A stretch of 11,946 bases of DNA from Flavonifractor sp963557075 (lineage in GTDB: Bacteria > Bacillota > Clostridia > Oscillospirales > Oscillospiraceae). The stretch is from positions 1-11,946 of the forward strand of contig CAUWDA010000063.1 in the NCBI GenBank assembly GCA_963557075.1, given 5' to 3'. The notes beneath the pieces are model-generated. The model searched no databases. It was given only the letters and a program-made list of their open reading frames with translations, and had not been told where the DNA came from. Of the stretch, positions 1 through 6,939 are shown in pieces; position 1 is the first letter of the stretch, and each line of letters opens with the position of its first letter. The translations under genes and the position numbers were made by a program.

Positions 1-1
1 T

Positions 2-661
2 TGGAACCCCAAGATGGCTCCCTATATCTACACCGAGCGCAACGGCATCTATATCATCGACCTGCAGAAGACCGTGAAGAAGCTGGAGGAGGCCTACAAC
101 TTCGTTCGCTCTCTGGGCGAGTCCGGCCAGACCCTGCTCTTCGTGGGCACCAAGAAGCAGGCTCAGGAGGCCATCAAGGAAGAGGCTGAGCGCGTCGGCA
201 TGTACTATGTGAACGCCCGCTGGCTGGGCGGCATGCTCACCAACTTCAAGACCATGCGCGGCCGCGTGGAGCGCCTGAACCAGCTGAAGAAGATGCAGGA
301 GGACGGCACCTTCGACATGCTGCCCAAGAAGGAAGTCATGAAGCACATGGGCGAGATCGCCAAGCTGGAGAAGTACCTGGGCGGCGTTGTGGAGATGAAG
401 AAGCTCCCCGGCGCTCTGTTCGTGGTCGATCCCCGCAAGGAGCGTAACGCCATCAACGAGGCCCGCAAGCTGCACATTCCCATCGTGGCCATCGTGGACA
501 CCAACTGCGACCCCGACGAGATCGACTATGTGATCCCCGGCAACGATGACGCCATCCGCGCCATCAAGCTGATCTCCGGCGTGATGGCCAACGCCATCCA
601 GGAGGGCAAGCAGGGTCAGGACGCCGCTGAGGCCGCTGAGAAGACCGAGGCTGCTGAGTAA
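2..661 (+). CDS. rpsB: 30S ribosomal protein S2 (5' end cut off)
   Basis: Ribosomal protein S2 of the small subunit, which helps dock S1 and the mRNA on the 30S platform. The frame is already open at base 2 (WNPK, then MAPYIYTERNGIYIIDL), and 219 residues are visible. About 20 N-terminal residues (the usual 'EAGVHFGHQ' segment) lie outside the window, so the ATG at 14 is internal. Recognisable S2 stretches are DLQKTV, LFVGTKKQAQ, RWLGGMLTNF, the family signature LPGALFVVDPRKERNAINEA, and IPIVAIVDTNCDPD followed by IPGNDDA. The C-terminus is a short Ala/Glu-rich tail, common in Firmicutes S2. It stops with TAA and is followed by a terminator-like hairpin and then tsf, the conserved bacterial rpsB-tsf order. 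Identity is essentially certain; only the missing 5' end limits the entry. Confidence 0.98.
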   Translation, partial: WNPKMAPYIYTERNGIYIIDLQKTVKKLEEAYNFVRSLGESGQTLLFVGTKKQAQEAIKEEAERVGMYYVNARWLGGMLTNFKTMRGRVERLNQLKKMQEDGTFDMLPKKEVMKHMGEIAKLEKYLGGVVEMKKLPGALFVVDPRKERNAINEARKLHIPIVAIVDTNCDPDEIDYVIPGNDDAIRAIKLISGVMANAIQEGKQGQDAAEAAEKTEAAE

Positions 662-688
662 TTCTGCGGATATTTGTGTATCAAGGAC

Positions 689-723
689 AGGAGCGCCCGC
701 CCGCGCGGGCGGACGCTCCTTTT
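689..723 (+). terminator. Terminator-like hairpin between rpsB and tsf
   Basis: The arms AGGAGCG (689-695) and CGCTCCT (714-720) pair perfectly. After one C/A mismatch the stem continues through the self-complementary GC block 697-712. It is followed by a short T-run (TTTT, 720-723) and then an AT-rich stretch. This is a very stable intrinsic-terminator shape with a short U-tract. No convincing separate tsf promoter was seen after it, so it probably acts as a partial terminator or attenuator that lowers tsf relative to rpsB, or as an RNA-processing or stability hairpin. Confidence 0.75.
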
Positions 724-734
724 ATAATTGAGAT

Positions 735-739
735 GGAGG
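735..739 (+). promoter_or_regulatory. tsf ribosome binding site (decides the start)
   Basis: GGAGG lies 10 nt before the ATG at 750 but only 4 nt before the in-frame GTG at 744. This favours the ATG (protein start MAITAKDV) over the longer reading frame. Confidence 0.85.
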
Positions 740-749
740 TAATGTGATC

Positions 750-1664
750 ATGGCAATCACTGCAAAAGACGTACAGGCCCTGCGCGAGATGACCGGCGTG
801 GGCATGATGGACTGCAAGAAGGCCCTCACCGAGGCTGAGGGCAACATGGACAAGGCTGTTGAGATCCTCCGCGAGAAGGGCCTGGCTGCTTCCCAGAAGA
901 AGGCCGGCCGCATCGCCGCCGAGGGTATGGCCTATGCTGCCGTTGTGGACGGCGTGGGCGTGGTGGTCGAGGTCAACGCTGAGACCGACTTCGTGGGTAA
1001 GAACGAAAAGTTTGTGGACTTTGTTAAGGGCGTGGCCGCCGTCGTGGCCGCCAACAAGCCCGCCGACCTGGATGCTCTGATGGCTCTGCCCTTCGGCGAC
1101 GGCCGCACCGTGCTGGAGGAGCAGCAGGAGATGGTGCTGGTCATCGGCGAGAACATCAAGGTCCGCCGCTTTGCCTTCTTTGCCGAGGGCGTCAGCGTGC
1201 CCTATATCCACGCCGGCGGCAAGATCGGCGTGCTGGTCAACCTGGAGACCAACCTGGCCGCCGAGCAGGTGGAGACCGTCGGTAAGGACGTGGCCATGCA
1301 GATCGCTGCTCTGAATCCCCGCTTCTGGGACAAGAGCCAGGTGGATCAGGCCACTCTGGACGAGGAGAAGAAGATCCTGCTGGTCCAGATGGAGAACGAT
1401 CCCAAGATGGCTTCCAAGCCCGAGAAGGTGAAGGAGGGCATCGTGGCCGGCAAGATGGGCAAGTTCTATAAGGAGAACTGCCTGATGCAGCAGGAGTTCG
1501 TGAAGGACAGCGCCATGACTGTGGAGCAGTATGTGGCTTCCGCCGCTAAGGCTCTGGGCGGCGAGATCACCTTCAAGAACGCTATCCGCTTTGAGAAGGG
1601 CGAGGGCATCGAGAAGAAGCAGGAGAACTTCGCCGAGGAGATCGCCAAGCAGCTGGGCAAGTAA
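750..1664 (+). CDS. tsf: Translation elongation factor Ts (EF-Ts)
   Basis: EF-Ts is the cytosolic nucleotide-exchange factor that removes GDP from EF-Tu so that EF-Tu can bind GTP and aminoacyl-tRNA again. The 304-residue product starts MAITAKDVQALREMTGVGMM, the N-terminal UBA-like module with EF-Ts signature 1. Signature 2, EVNAETDFV, follows at residues 74-82 and carries the TDF motif that contacts EF-Tu. The rest is the two-part core and ends KENFAEEIAKQLGK-like. It is slightly longer than the E. coli protein (283 residues), as is usual for Clostridia. The ATG at 750 was chosen from the spacing of the upstream GGAGG. It lies 88 nt after rpsB, behind a terminator-like hairpin, so expression is probably by read-through from the rpsB promoter outside the window. 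A strong terminator follows. Confidence 0.98.
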   Translation: MAITAKDVQALREMTGVGMMDCKKALTEAEGNMDKAVEILREKGLAASQKKAGRIAAEGMAYAAVVDGVGVVVEVNAETDFVGKNEKFVDFVKGVAAVVAANKPADLDALMALPFGDGRTVLEEQQEMVLVIGENIKVRRFAFFAEGVSVPYIHAGGKIGVLVNLETNLAAEQVETVGKDVAMQIAALNPRFWDKSQVDQATLDEEKKILLVQMENDPKMASKPEKVKEGIVAGKMGKFYKENCLMQQEFVKDSAMTVEQYVASAAKALGGEITFKNAIRFEKGEGIEKKQENFAEEIAKQLGK

Positions 1665-1716
1665 TTGTGAGCTTGTCCCCTGCAAAGCAAGTATATTGTC
1701 CCTGAAAAATGACCTA

Positions 1717-1751
1717 AAAAGGCCCGAGGAATTCATTTCCTCGGGCCTTTT
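1717..1751 (+). terminator. Rho-independent terminator after tsf
   Basis: A perfect 15-bp stem: AAAAGGCCCGAGGAA (1717-1731), loop TTCAT, TTCCTCGGGCCTTTT (1737-1751), with a T-run at the end. Because the opposite arm begins with A's it also reads as a terminator on the minus strand. It could therefore serve as a back-stop for the convergent membrane-protein operon. Confidence 0.93.
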
Positions 1752-1768
1752 GTTATGCAATTGCCTAT

Positions 1769-1785
1769 GTGCCGCCTGGCGGCAC
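1769..1785. other. Short GC-rich hairpin
   Basis: GTGCCGC (1769-1775) and GCGGCAC (1779-1785) form a 7-bp stem closed by a CTG triloop. There is no T-run, so it is not a terminator. It is the first of a run of hairpins in the non-coding junction. Confidence 0.5.
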
Positions 1786-1803
1786 GGCATGGGATCTCAG
1801 CGC

Positions 1804-1823
1804 GTAGGCCGGGGACGGCCTAC
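1804..1823. other. Short hairpin
   Basis: GTAGGCC (1804-1810) pairs with GGCCTAC (1817-1823) around the six-base loop GGGGAC. It sits between the neighbouring hairpins 1769-1785 and 1830-1894. Function unknown. Confidence 0.5.
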
Positions 1824-1829
1824 ATGTGT

Positions 1830-1894
1830 AAAAACTTCATGCGCAGGTTTTCTGCTTCATTTTCGTGGTGCGCCCCCAGGCGCATGAAGTTTTT
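1830..1894. repeat. 15-bp perfect inverted repeat with 35-nt loop
   Basis: AAAAACTTCATGCGC (1830-1844) is repeated inverted at 1880-1894 without a mismatch. A smaller nested hairpin, TGCGCC/GGCGCA (1869-1874 with 1879-1884), competes for part of the right arm. Each strand ends its stem in TTTTT, so it resembles a bidirectional terminator with an unusually long loop. It could end the minus-strand operon whose last gene stops at 2042. It could also be a dispersed intergenic repeat or part of a structured RNA. Confidence 0.6.
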
Positions 1895-2041
1895 GTGCCT
1901 GGAACCCGGTTTAGAAAGAGAGTGTGAGCGTTTTACCGGAGTTTGATTTGCGTTTGAGAAGAGCTTGGAGGAACGGCTATTGGTGCCATTGAATGCCTGT
2001 ATTTGACTTGCCTTTTTGCAAAAACGAATATCACATCGTAT

Positions 2042-4144
2042 TTATTTCCCGTTTTCTGCCGCTGGCACATGGATATCCAGCAGGATCACGCCAAAGGGGC
2101 TTTCCCGGTGGCAGACCTCCAGCGGCTCTCCGTTCATGGCCATCTCATAGATCTTTTCCGGGACGACAAGCTCGGTTTCCTTCCCGCTGTCCATCACAAT
2201 GGTCAATTCGTAATCATCGTCATCCACATCCGGGTCGTCCGCATGGCTGTCCACGATGACGGCCGGATAGTGCTGAGCCGGGCCGATGAGGGCTGCGTTG
2301 GCACAGTAATGCAGTCCGACGGCGATAGAGATCCCCACCAGCCCCATAAAAAGGCCTGCACCCAGCCGCATGCGCTTGGGCGTACGCAGGATGAGGAGCA
2401 CCGTCAGAACGGCGCCGATGGCCAGGACACGGGCCAACCAGCCAAAGCCCATATCGACCTCCTGAAGGACAAAACCGCCCCAGATGTGATTGACCTGCCA
2501 GATGTAAACGAGACCGATCAGCAGGGCAGGGATCAGGGGAACTTTCACGTACATGGCGTTCCACTCCGGGGTGGCGTTCTTGGGCCGGTCGCCAAAGAGC
2601 AGCACCGGGGCAAACACCAGGCAGAACACCACAAAGGGAATGGGCGCCAGGGCGGCGATCTTCATGACGGTGGTGAACTTAGCGCCCAGGAGGTAGAGCG
2701 GGATGGGGGCGATGACGCCGGCGGCAAACAGCAGCATGACCACCCACAGGCCCACCCGGATGCCCTTGATGTGGTCGTGCCAGCGGGTGCGGTACTCCTC
2801 CCGCCACTGGACGGTGCTCTCCTGCTGCTCCTCCTGTTTGGCCTGCTTTTCCATCGTGGGAGTCAGAGCGGTGGCGAGGTCGGTGCTCTCGATCCACTCC
2901 GCAAACCGGGGGATGCCCCGCATATTGGTCTCGATGGAGGCCAGCTTTTTCCCGTCCTCGTTCAGCAGATGGATGGAGCGGCTGGCTGTCAGCCGCACGG
3001 AGGCCACCTGTCCCGGCGCAAGCTCCCGGGCCCTGCCCCAGCTGCTGATGTACAAAAGGGAGTTATCCCGGAACACGAACAGGGACCGGTTGCGCCCGGC
3101 CAGCAGCATCCACGCCCCCAGCAGGAACAGCGGCACGCCGGGGACCGCCACAAAGGCGGTGACGCCCGGCTCAAAGGGCGGCGTCCCGGCCACGATGACG
3201 CCCATGAGGGTGAGGACGAATCCAACTGCCCACAGGATCATACCACATACTGTGACCATCGTCCGCTCCCGCACGGCCACCACCGGCTGCCGGATTTCCT
3301 CCGGTTCAGCGTGGCGGCACAGCAACAGCGCCAGGCCGAAACCGAGCAGATATAGGAGCATCCCTACGCCGGTCCACACGCCCGCCATATCCAGCGGCTC
3401 ATTCCCGTCCGGAATAAAAATCAGCGGGAGCAGGAGCAGGGCAAAAGCGATGGTGATGCCGCCTGCCAGCAGGCAGGGCCACTTGCGCCCCGGGGCAGGC
3501 AGATCGTTGGCCGGTGCCAGCGGTTTTGGGGGTACGCGGTATTCCGTCAGGACGGGTTCCAGATCCGGCGCGTCTTCCAGCACCTGCCTGCAGTGGGGAC
3601 ACTGGGGGACGTATTCCATCTTGGCGGAAAAATGCGTTCCCGCCATAGGCAGCGGCTGGCCGCAGGACGGGCAGACCCAACATTTCTGAAATACCTGTTT
3701 CTGAATTTGCTTCAGGATGACGAGAGATACGGCGGGAAGCAGCACGAGAGGGAGGAACAGCCAGGGACTGTTGGTGGCGATCAGACCAACCATCACGGCG
3801 GTAAGACACACAGCCGTCAGGAGCAGAAAGAGACTTCCCATCCGGGAGGCCTGTTTCGTGGCTGCAAGGTAGGTTTTATTTCCCTGCTCCATACCGGCGT
3901 GCTGAAGGTCCAGAAGAAATGCCTCCATCAGCTCATAGAGGTCATCGGGATCGTCCACCTCCTCGCTGGTAAACTGGTCATACAGCTTCCCGTTTACATA
4001 CAGCTTTACGCCCGCCCGGTCGATCTCGATCTTGCTGTGGAGCCGGGCCAGGGTCAGGCAGTCCCCGGAAAATACCGGGTTATACTGGGGATACTGGCCT
4101 TTCAGGCGCTCATACAGCTGTTTGAGTTCTCTTTCTTGATACAT
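2042..4144 (-). CDS. Large polytopic membrane protein with zinc ribbon and PH-like domain, function unknown
   Basis: 700 residues, not recognised as a named family. In order: a soluble acidic N-terminus (1-100); two membrane helices (about 103-122 and 128-144); a probable zinc ribbon with CxxC at 158-161 and CPHC at 182-185; helices near 225-246, 255-275, 297-320 and 329-349; a beta-rich segment at 353-419 (RSLFVFRDNSLLYISSWG..., ending FAEWIES) that looks like a bacterial PH-like domain; a Gln/Glu-rich, probably coiled segment 430-445; a second helix block (464-482, 494-516, about 535-556, 569-586, 595-613); and a C-terminal soluble domain with an Asp-rich stretch (636-644). About 11 helices in all. 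The ATG at 4144 has AAGGAG 8-9 nt upstream. It is the last gene of a four-gene operon, 18 nt after its neighbour. No catalytic motif is visible, so enzyme or transporter activity should not be assumed. Domain names come from sequence appearance, not a search. Confidence 0.85.
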   Translation of the reverse strand: MYQERELKQLYERLKGQYPQYNPVFSGDCLTLARLHSKIEIDRAGVKLYVNGKLYDQFTSEEVDDPDDLYELMEAFLLDLQHAGMEQGNKTYLAATKQASRMGSLFLLLTAVCLTAVMVGLIATNSPWLFLPLVLLPAVSLVILKQIQKQVFQKCWVCPSCGQPLPMAGTHFSAKMEYVPQCPHCRQVLEDAPDLEPVLTEYRVPPKPLAPANDLPAPGRKWPCLLAGGITIAFALLLLPLIFIPDGNEPLDMAGVWTGVGMLLYLLGFGLALLLCRHAEPEEIRQPVVAVRERTMVTVCGMILWAVGFVLTLMGVIVAGTPPFEPGVTAFVAVPGVPLFLLGAWMLLAGRNRSLFVFRDNSLLYISSWGRARELAPGQVASVRLTASRSIHLLNEDGKKLASIETNMRGIPRFAEWIESTDLATALTPTMEKQAKQEEQQESTVQWREEYRTRWHDHIKGIRVGLWVVMLLFAAGVIAPIPLYLLGAKFTTVMKIAALAPIPFVVFCLVFAPVLLFGDRPKNATPEWNAMYVKVPLIPALLIGLVYIWQVNHIWGGFVLQEVDMGFGWLARVLAIGAVLTVLLILRTPKRMRLGAGLFMGLVGISIAVGLHYCANAALIGPAQHYPAVIVDSHADDPDVDDDDYELTIVMDSGKETELVVPEKIYEMAMNGEPLEVCHRESPFGVILLDIHVPAAENGK

Positions 4145-4162
4145 AGGCGATGCTCCTTCAAA

Positions 4163-4546
4163 CTATCGTGTACGGGTCCAGGCATACCAAAAACAAAACA
4201 CAGTGGCTGAAAAGAGGATCAGGGAGAGCGCCTCGATGCGGATGTCCCAGCACTGAAACACTTCCCGCCCAAATCTTTCATTCCGGAACACCCAGATTTC
4301 TTTCCCGATCTTTTTTCGTCCCAACGGCAGAAAAAGACAGCCGTGGGCGGTGTAGTACTGCTTCCCTCTGATTTTTACCAGATAGGCACGCTTCCTGACG
4401 GCGACGCCGCCCACCGCATAGCCGCCCCGCTGCTCCGCGATGCCGGTGATCTTCCCCTTGCACCTTTCGCCAGTCAAGACCACCCGGTATTTCAGGTAGA
4501 GGAGCATCAGGGCTGCGGCCAGAGAAAAGACTCCTAAGAGGATCAT
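4163..4546 (-). CDS. Small membrane protein with DUF3592-like soluble segment, function unknown
   Basis: 127 residues. An N-terminal membrane helix (1-20), a soluble central part (about 28-103: GERCKGKITGIAEQRGGYAV..., YLVKIRGKQYY, FLPLGRKKIGKEIWVF) and a C-terminal helix (about 105-122). The central block, with its V/I-x-G-x-I strand start, YLVKIRGKQY and a late 'G.EI.V' strand, resembles the DUF3592-type fold found in many bacterial membrane proteins. This is recall of a pattern, not a database result. The ATG at 4546 has AAAGGAG 7 nt upstream, and this site overlaps the end of the preceding gene. The stop lies 18 nt before the 700-residue gene, so the two are almost certainly co-transcribed. 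The soluble segment is similar in style to the C-terminal domain of the 700-residue protein. Confidence 0.85.
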   Translation of the reverse strand: MILLGVFSLAAALMLLYLKYRVVLTGERCKGKITGIAEQRGGYAVGGVAVRKRAYLVKIRGKQYYTAHGCLFLPLGRKKIGKEIWVFRNERFGREVFQCWDIRIEALSLILFSATVFCFWYAWTRTR

Positions 4547-4558
4547 CTCAACGCTCCT

Positions 4559-5110
4559 TTAACGGATGGGGATATGTTCTTCTTGTAAGCGCGCTTCAAA
4601 GTTGGAAAAGTGGTCGGTCATGGCGTCGACAAAGAAGGCCATCCGCTTCCTGCCTCTGGCATAGCATTTCAAGCCGCCCCGCGTCCGTTTTGCCCATTCC
4701 AGTTCAGGGAAAGTCCAGTGCTTTTTCAGCAGGAAGCATTTCCGAATCGTGATATCGTTCCCCGACACCGTAACATCCCATACCCCCTTTGTGGGCGCCA
4801 GCATCAGGGGCACACCGGCCAGGAGGCAGAGCAGGAAGAGATACCGCCAGCTGCCTGTGCCGATCACTTCCAGTCTGGCCAATGGATCAAATATGGAGAT
4901 GTGCTCCAAATGTTCAACGTTTGGATAAAACAGCAGGACCGCAAGCAAAAACAGAGGAAATCCGATGGCGGCGATCATCCCCAGATAGGCGATATCCTTC
5001 ACAGTGCGGCAGGTGAATTTATGCAGAGATTTCGTGTGCTCCCGCTTTGTTTGATGCGACCACAGTGCCGCAAGGGCGGCAATGCAAACATATACGCAAA
5101 AAAATTTCAT
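4559..5110 (-). CDS. Membrane protein with C-terminal PH-like domain (DUF6560-like), function unknown
   Basis: 183 residues starting MKFFCVYVCIAALAALW. The ATG at 5110 is preceded by AAAGGAG at a short spacing, whereas the longer frame to 5284 overlaps the upstream gene and has no site. Three membrane helices (about 3-17, 39-61, 88-104) are followed by a soluble C-terminus (108-180): GVWDVTVSGNDITIRKCFL, then WTFPELEWAKR, then a FEARL helix. This strand-rich block ending in a helix has the look of a bacterial PH-like domain and resembles the DUF6560 group as I remember it. The related module in the 700-residue protein two genes downstream suggests shared membrane-proximal binding or assembly. 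Stop to next start is 12 nt, so it is the second gene of the operon. Biochemical role unknown. Confidence 0.82.
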   Translation of the reverse strand: MKFFCVYVCIAALAALWSHQTKREHTKSLHKFTCRTVKDIAYLGMIAAIGFPLFLLAVLLFYPNVEHLEHISIFDPLARLEVIGTGSWRYLFLLCLLAGVPLMLAPTKGVWDVTVSGNDITIRKCFLLKKHWTFPELEWAKRTRGGLKCYARGRKRMAFFVDAMTDHFSNFEARLQEEHIPIR

Positions 5111-5154
5111 GTATCTCCTTTCTCCGATACAGGAAAACCAAAGCTGCGAAACGT

Positions 5155-5529
5155 TCACTTCCTCAGAACCAATCGGATCACCTGGTAAAGGAGGAAGGGA
5201 ATGACCCCGACCACACCGAGCAGGGTGTAGATGGGAAATGTGACGATCCCGATCAGGAGCTTTTTTCCCGCACAGAGCCCCCATTTGCCCGCGATATGCC
5301 GGTAGAGCATCAGCCCCGTGGGGATGCCGGCCAGGAGGAGCCCCGCGCCGGCGATGTTGTTCAGCGGTTCTGCCGGTTCCGGGACCGGCAGGTCGTGCTC
5401 CTCAAAGTATGCGAGATAGGCCGGGTCATCCTGCTCCCTGGCCTGAGTCACCGATACGAAATATCCCAGTAGGCATCCGATCAGCAGGCATCCCGCCACC
5501 AGAAGCAGCCGCTTCCATTCCTTGCTCAT
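5155..5529 (-). CDS. Small three-helix membrane protein, function unknown
   Basis: 124 residues, first gene of the minus-strand membrane operon. Helices at about 8-28 (RLLLVAGCLLIGCLLGYFVSV), 57-77 and 88-115. An acidic, proline-containing loop (33-55, DDPAYLAYFEEHDLPVPEP) lies between helix 1 and helix 2 and is probably outside the cell. No motif was recognised. The ATG at 5529 has only a moderate ribosome site (AAAAGGG about 10 nt upstream), but the promoter TTGACG/TATCAT starts transcription just before it, so the start is well placed. 44 nt separate its stop from the next ATG, the widest gap in the operon. Confidence 0.8.
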   Translation of the reverse strand: MSKEWKRLLLVAGCLLIGCLLGYFVSVTQAREQDDPAYLAYFEEHDLPVPEPAEPLNNIAGAGLLLAGIPTGLMLYRHIAGKWGLCAGKKLLIGIVTFPIYTLLGVVGVIPFLLYQVIRLVLRK

Positions 5530-5561
5530 ATCTCATACGCCCTTTTCCGCAGTATGCACAG

Positions 5562-5590
5562 ATGATAGCATCGGCGGCCCCTTCCGTCAA
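5562..5590 (-). promoter_or_regulatory. Sigma-A promoter of the four-gene membrane operon
   Basis: On the minus strand: -35 TTGACG (5590-5585), a 17-nt spacer, and -10 TATCAT (5567-5562), each one base from consensus. An AT-rich TGAAAATTAG stretch lies directly upstream. Transcription would start near 5555, giving a leader of about 25 nt before the ATG at 5529. It points away from the serpin gene. Confidence 0.8.
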
Positions 5591-5681
5591 CTAATTTTCA
5601 CGTTTGGCGCAGCGGCATGGAACGATTTTCCTCCTGTTTCGTCTATATAGATATAACTCGATCAGATGGGAGGCTACAGAG

Positions 5682-6923
5682 ATGAAAAAACACCTTTTGC
5701 CCCTGCTCCTCTGCTGCGGGCTGCTGGCCGGTTGTACCGCCGCAGGGGCCGACGTCCGGCAGATCGGGGAGATCCCCGGAGACGCGGCCATCCCTCCCCT
5801 TGTATCTGCGGATCAGGCGGAGACGGGATATGCCGCCTTTGCCGCAGAGCTGCTGCGCCAGACCCGGAAGGAGGGGGAGAACACCCTGGTGTCCCCGCTC
5901 TCTGTTGCGCTGGCCCTGGGGATGACGGCCAACGGAGCCGCCGGGGACACGCTGGCGGAGTTCCAGACCCTGTTCGGCATGGACCTGGACACCCTCAACG
6001 CCTACTGCGCGAAGGCCCTGCACGACTATTCCGGCCTGGGCGGCTCCACCAGATCCACCCTGGTCAACAGCCTGTGGTGCGACCCGGACCTGACGCTGGA
6101 GGATGAATTTATCGCCCGGTGCCAGCAGAACTACGGCGCGGAGCTCTATCAGGCCGATTTGCAGCAGCCCGCCACGGTGCGGGCGGTCAACAACTGGGTC
6201 AGCAAGGCTACGGAGGGGCTCATTCCCAAGACGATGGAGAAATTTTCAGAGGATGCGGTCCTGGCTCTGGTCAACGCCATCTACCTGCAAAACAAGTTTG
6301 AAAGGCCCTTTGAAACGCCCCATTCCGCGTGGACGATGGACTTCACCGCCGCCGATGGCGCGGTGTCCCACCCTCGGGGGATGCATAATGGCACGCGGGA
6401 CGAGTGGTACCTCTCCCATGCCGGCGGCTCCGGGGTGCTCCTGCCCTATGACGACGGGCGGCTGGGCTTTCTGCTCATGCTCCCGAAGGAGGGGGTGCAG
6501 CTCTCTGATTACCTGTCCGGCTGGGACGGGACGACCGTAAAAACCCTGCTGGACGGCAGGGAGGAGCGGCGGGTGTCCCTCACCGTTCCCAAGTATGAGC
6601 TGGAGTGGTCCGGCTCCCTGGCGGAGATCCTGCCGGAGATGGGCCTTTCCGGGGCCTTTGATATTTCCGCCGCCGACTTCACCGCCATGGGCAGCTCTGA
6701 CAACGGCCCCCTGTTCATCGGCGACGTGATCCACAAGACGGTGCTGAAGGTCAACGAGAAGGGCACCGAGGCCGCGGCGGTCACGGTGGTAGAAGCGCCT
6801 GCCGGCGCGGCCATGCCCACCGATCTGGTGGTGCTGCGCTTTGACCGCCCCTTCATCTGCGGCATCGTGGACATGGAGAGCGGCGCGCCCCTCTTCCTGG
6901 GCACGGTGGAGACGCTGGGCTGA
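5682..6923 (+). CDS. Lipoprotein serpin (serine-protease inhibitor, SERPIN family)
   Basis: A suicide inhibitor that traps a target protease by inserting its cleaved reactive loop into a beta-sheet. 413 residues. The ATG at 5682 has GGGAGG 8 nt upstream, and the longer frame from 5604 has none. Residues 1-18 form a lipoprotein signal (MKKHLLPLLL..., lipobox LAGC, lipidated Cys18), so the protein should sit on the outer face of the membrane. Serpin landmarks: NTLVSPLSVALALGMTANGA (67-86), NAIYLQNKFERPF (198-210), VPKYELEW (302-309), hinge NEKGTEAAAVTVV (358-370) and the C-terminal RPFICGIVDMESGAPLFLG block (389-407). The small-residue hinge is the inhibitory type. Counting from it puts P1 near Gly375 in EAPAGAAMP (371-379); the loop seems a few residues longer than in alpha-1-antitrypsin, so the exact bond is uncertain. 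Full length for the family. It is monocistronic and convergent with the phosphatase gene. Confidence 0.96.
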   Translation: MKKHLLPLLLCCGLLAGCTAAGADVRQIGEIPGDAAIPPLVSADQAETGYAAFAAELLRQTRKEGENTLVSPLSVALALGMTANGAAGDTLAEFQTLFGMDLDTLNAYCAKALHDYSGLGGSTRSTLVNSLWCDPDLTLEDEFIARCQQNYGAELYQADLQQPATVRAVNNWVSKATEGLIPKTMEKFSEDAVLALVNAIYLQNKFERPFETPHSAWTMDFTAADGAVSHPRGMHNGTRDEWYLSHAGGSGVLLPYDDGRLGFLLMLPKEGVQLSDYLSGWDGTTVKTLLDGREERRVSLTVPKYELEWSGSLAEILPEMGLSGAFDISAADFTAMGSSDNGPLFIGDVIHKTVLKVNEKGTEAAAVTVVEAPAGAAMPTDLVVLRFDRPFICGIVDMESGAPLFLGTVETLG

Positions 6924-6939
6924 TCGTGCTGTAGAGCGC

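Larger units (their letters stand above)
1752..2041. other. Non-coding convergent junction
   Basis: About 290 bases between the tsf terminator and the end of the minus-strand operon. It holds the three hairpins listed separately (1769-1785, 1804-1823, 1830-1894). Beyond 1900 only a small self-complementary TTTTTGCAAAAA block (2012-2023) stands out. No reading frame here has a convincing ribosome site, and no clear promoter was found on either strand. Confidence 0.6.

Noticed and set aside
681..1790. Long minus-strand open frame opposite tsf (369 codons, Leu/His-rich)
   Set aside because: It is antisense to a certain gene, has no ribosome site and an unnatural composition; it is produced by the GC-rich codon pattern of tsf.
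2003..3355. 450-codon plus-strand frame
   Set aside because: Gln/His/Gly-rich product with no family features, opposite the 700-residue membrane gene, which has a good ribosome site and clear helices.
5644..5657. TATATA/TATAAC as -10 of a serpin promoter
   Set aside because: AT-rich and suggestive, but no acceptable -35 at 16-18 nt, so it was not listed as a feature.
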